From positions 1 to 8,615 of the forward strand of contig JAPUHZ010000056.1 of assembly GCA_027297485.1 (NCBI GenBank): a stretch of 8,615 nt of DNA, given 5' to 3'. Position numbers and translations under genes: made by a program. This document shows, piece after piece, positions 6,683 through 8,615 of this stretch; position 1 is the stretch's first letter; each line of letters opens with the position of its first letter. Under the pieces are notes generated by a model. That model was given only the letters and a program-made list of their open reading frames with translations. It ran no database searches and had not been told where the DNA came from. The DNA is from Deltaproteobacteria bacterium. GTDB lineage: Bacteria; Desulfobacterota_B; Binatia; UBA9968.

Positions 6683-8551
6683 TTAACGGACTGGGAGTTC
6701 CGTTCTGATCAACACTTTCCCTCCATCGAGATAGTTGACCTGGATCCCACCCCCACTTCTTTCTAGCAGGATCTTTGCAAGAAGAATCCGTAATGGCAAG
6801 GCCTCCTCTTCCATCGTCGTTGAAGAATGATCAAGATACTGGGTGAACGACCCTATTTGCCCCCCTTCTCGAACGTAGGCAACGGTTACTCTTCCCTCCC
6901 CTTCCACATCGATTTCGATTTCAGCCTTCGGCTTAACCTGGGTCAAGACCGTCCAAAGGACATTTTTAAACGCGTAGCGGAGCTGCGCTTCGTCAGCAAA
7001 GACTTCTCCGTTTTCTCCCTTTCTCCCCCAACATATGGTTGCCTCCCTTGTGCTAAACTCGGGGAGGGTTTCCTCTAAGACTCGACGCAATTGCTCATAG
7101 AGAAGAATCTTCTCAATGACGGGATGGTTGAACCGGGAAAAATCGAGTAAGGTTTCCAATAATTTATCCATCCGCACGATATCGCTGCTAACCGTTTCTT
7201 GAAAACGGGCACGGAAGGCGGGGTCGTCGAACCTGCCTCCTAAGAGTTGAGCGAAGGTTTTTATTGTAACCATAGGGTTCTTCAACTCGTGGGCCAGCTC
7301 GTTGATAAAAACCCTCATATCCGGAAAGTCACCATTGCCCACCTTGGAAACCGCAGGCAGTTCCTTTTCCTCTGGAGCCGGAACGCTGGAGGCTTCCTTT
7401 TCCCCTTTCTCTTCAGAAACAGGTTCCTCCTCAGCGAGAGGACGTAAAGGGAATTGTCTCTCATCCGCGATACCCAGAACCAGGTCGCGGGCCTCTATGA
7501 TACCTTTTCTGTGGACGGCTAGCGTCCTAGCAATTACGGCCTCCATTTCGTTTGTATTCCCGAACCAAAGATAGTTACAAAACCGATCGATGGCCTCGGG
7601 AGAAAAACTCGCCTTTCCAAGACCAAGACGCTCACCGTATTCCTCAGCCAACCAGGCAGCCAGAGAGGGTATGTCATCCCGCCTTTCCCGGAGAGGTGGA
7701 AGCCGAAGCGTCAACGTTGCCAGACGATAATAAAGAGGATCAAGAAACTCTCCCCGATAGACCTTCTCTAATAGATCCACGCGGGAGCTGGAGAGAATCC
7801 AAAATTGCCTCCCTCTTTCCTCTTCCTCTTCCAGAAAATCTAGGAGAGAGGACTGGGCCAAAGGGTGTAGAATCTCTAGGCCATTGAGAAAAAGCGTAAG
7901 TCGCTGGGGAGACCCTTTCTCCTTCCGGGATAACTGAGCGATCAGCCCAAGAAGGGTGTCCTTGGTCATCCCTACAGGATAGGCAGAGATCCAAGCTCCT
8001 GCTTTCTCGTTTAAAGAGTAGAGGGCTCGAGCCACTCGTTCCACGCCGGATCCCACATCTCCATGAATGAGTATGGGAAGCGACGTAAGGGCATATCTCT
8101 TAGCCAAGGCGGAAGTAGAAGCGGGAACATAGGGAAAATCAAGATAGCGGCTGGCTCTATTTTTTCCCGGGGAGGGCAGGGCCTGGCTCTCTGAGGAGAT
8201 GTCGCGATGGACTAACAGCCGCCTTACTTTTTCATTTAATTCGTAGGGGTTAAAGGGTTTTGCCAAGCAATCCGTTCTCCCTTGGCCCTCCCAAAGATCC
8301 ACAGCGGATCTGGAGTCAACGAGGAACAGGACAGGGAAGGGAACCTGGGAAGCAATTTTTAAAGGGGAAGGAGACTCTCTCCCCAGTCCGGGGGAAAGCC
8401 CCCAGATCAGCAGATCCACTTCCTCACCGGGATAGGCAATATTATCCTTTGACAGGAGCGGACGTTGGAGAACTACAAAATCTCGACCCAATATTAGGGC
8501 AAGGGTCTCTCGAACGGCCTGAGACTCGTCAATAATCAGGATTTTTTTCAT
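6683..8551 (-). CDS. Degenerate receiver/AAA+/histidine-kinase fusion protein (probable pseudo-enzyme)
   Basis: 622 residues. Residues 1-115 form a receiver-like domain starting KILIIDESQ with KPF kept (Lys98), but the phospho-acceptor site reads LIWGLSPG (Gly51). Residues about 135-360 are a sigma-54-type AAA+ fold: Walker A is GDVGSGVE (Val170 for Lys), Walker B is LFLNGLE (Asn223, Gly224 for Asp-Glu), the GAFTGA loop is deleted, and WPGNVREL has become WFGNTNEM (Asn334 for the sensor II Arg). LYYRL and LRLPPLRERRDDIP are preserved. There is no helix-turn-helix. An acidic linker (about 372-400) leads to a HisKA domain with AHELKNPM (His421). In the ATPase domain the N-box reads KNVLWTV (Thr534 for the key Asn), the DxGxG box is REGGQI and the GLGL box is LPLR. 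It probably cannot bind ATP normally, but the frame is intact across 1.87 kb. The ATG is the first possible start after an in-frame stop; its RBS is poor. Role inferred: scaffold, inhibitor or phosphotransfer partner of the adjacent NtrC-type protein. Confidence 0.88.
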   Translation of the reverse strand: MKKILIIDESQAVRETLALILGRDFVVLQRPLLSKDNIAYPGEEVDLLIWGLSPGLGRESPSPLKIASQVPFPVLFLVDSRSAVDLWEGQGRTDCLAKPFNPYELNEKVRRLLVHRDISSESQALPSPGKNRASRYLDFPYVPASTSALAKRYALTSLPILIHGDVGSGVERVARALYSLNEKAGAWISAYPVGMTKDTLLGLIAQLSRKEKGSPQRLTLFLNGLEILHPLAQSSLLDFLEEEEERGRQFWILSSSRVDLLEKVYRGEFLDPLYYRLATLTLRLPPLRERRDDIPSLAAWLAEEYGERLGLGKASFSPEAIDRFCNYLWFGNTNEMEAVIARTLAVHRKGIIEARDLVLGIADERQFPLRPLAEEEPVSEEKGEKEASSVPAPEEKELPAVSKVGNGDFPDMRVFINELAHELKNPMVTIKTFAQLLGGRFDDPAFRARFQETVSSDIVRMDKLLETLLDFSRFNHPVIEKILLYEQLRRVLEETLPEFSTREATICWGRKGENGEVFADEAQLRYAFKNVLWTVLTQVKPKAEIEIDVEGEGRVTVAYVREGGQIGSFTQYLDHSSTTMEEEALPLRILLAKILLERSGGGIQVNYLDGGKVLIRTELPVR

Positions 8552-8615
8552 GGACTTGAGGTTGCGCCTTCATCCCTTCATGACTAAGAGGCCTAACCGG
8601 TAAATTGATGAAAAA

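Noticed and set aside
8552..8615. Promoter or upstream gene end before the fusion gene
   Set aside because: The 64 bases show no convincing -35/-10, operator or coding evidence; too short to judge.

Overview
The window looks like chromosomal DNA of a Gram-negative-type bacterium, probably one using sigma-54 activators heavily (deltaproteobacterial, NC10/Rokubacteria-like or Nitrospirota-like). This is inference from gene content: a Thermus-type PyrE, a molybdenum hydroxylase, an NtrC-class regulator and a perfect FNR-type box. No rRNA or tRNA is present to fix the lineage. Most of the window has mid-range GC. The first ~0.82 kb is much more GC-rich, with almost exclusive G/C third codon positions, and the switch falls inside one open reading frame.

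Layout. Positions 1-3644 (+ strand) hold a tightly packed gene run: the 3' part of a molybdopterin-binding (xanthine dehydrogenase family) large subunit, an orotate phosphoribosyltransferase-type gene (pyrE) starting inside the previous stop codon, and a PrpF/methylitaconate-isomerase-fold gene starting 1 base after the pyrE stop. Positions 3645-3908 are a convergent intergenic region with a bulged hairpin and one 26-codon ORF of uncertain meaning. Positions 3909-8551 (- strand) hold three signalling genes, transcribed right to left: a REC/AAA+/histidine-kinase fusion (8551-6683), an intact NtrC-type sigma-54 activator (6663-5287), and a REC-HisKA-HATPase hybrid kinase (5027-3909). The first two are 19 bp apart. 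The last two are separated by an AT-rich spacer of about 0.2-0.26 kb carrying a perfect FNR/CRP-family palindrome.

How it may work together. The + strand genes look like a small metabolic operon acting on a heterocyclic or aldehyde-like substrate, with an isomerase acting on an unsaturated dicarboxylate. The substrate is not readable from sequence. The - strand cluster looks like a cytoplasmic phosphorelay ending in sigma-54 activation; no protein in it has a visible membrane or sensor domain.

The most unusual element is the 622-residue fusion at 6683-8551. It keeps the outlines of receiver, sigma-54-type AAA+ and histidine kinase modules but has lost the receiver phospho-acceptor Asp, the Walker A Lys, the Walker B Asp-Glu, the GAFTGA loop, the sensor II Arg and the main ATP-binding residues of the kinase domain. 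It retains the H-box histidine and the arginine-finger region. It looks like a pseudo-enzyme scaffold or phosphotransfer partner for the neighbouring activator, which I regard as the best candidate here for something undescribed.
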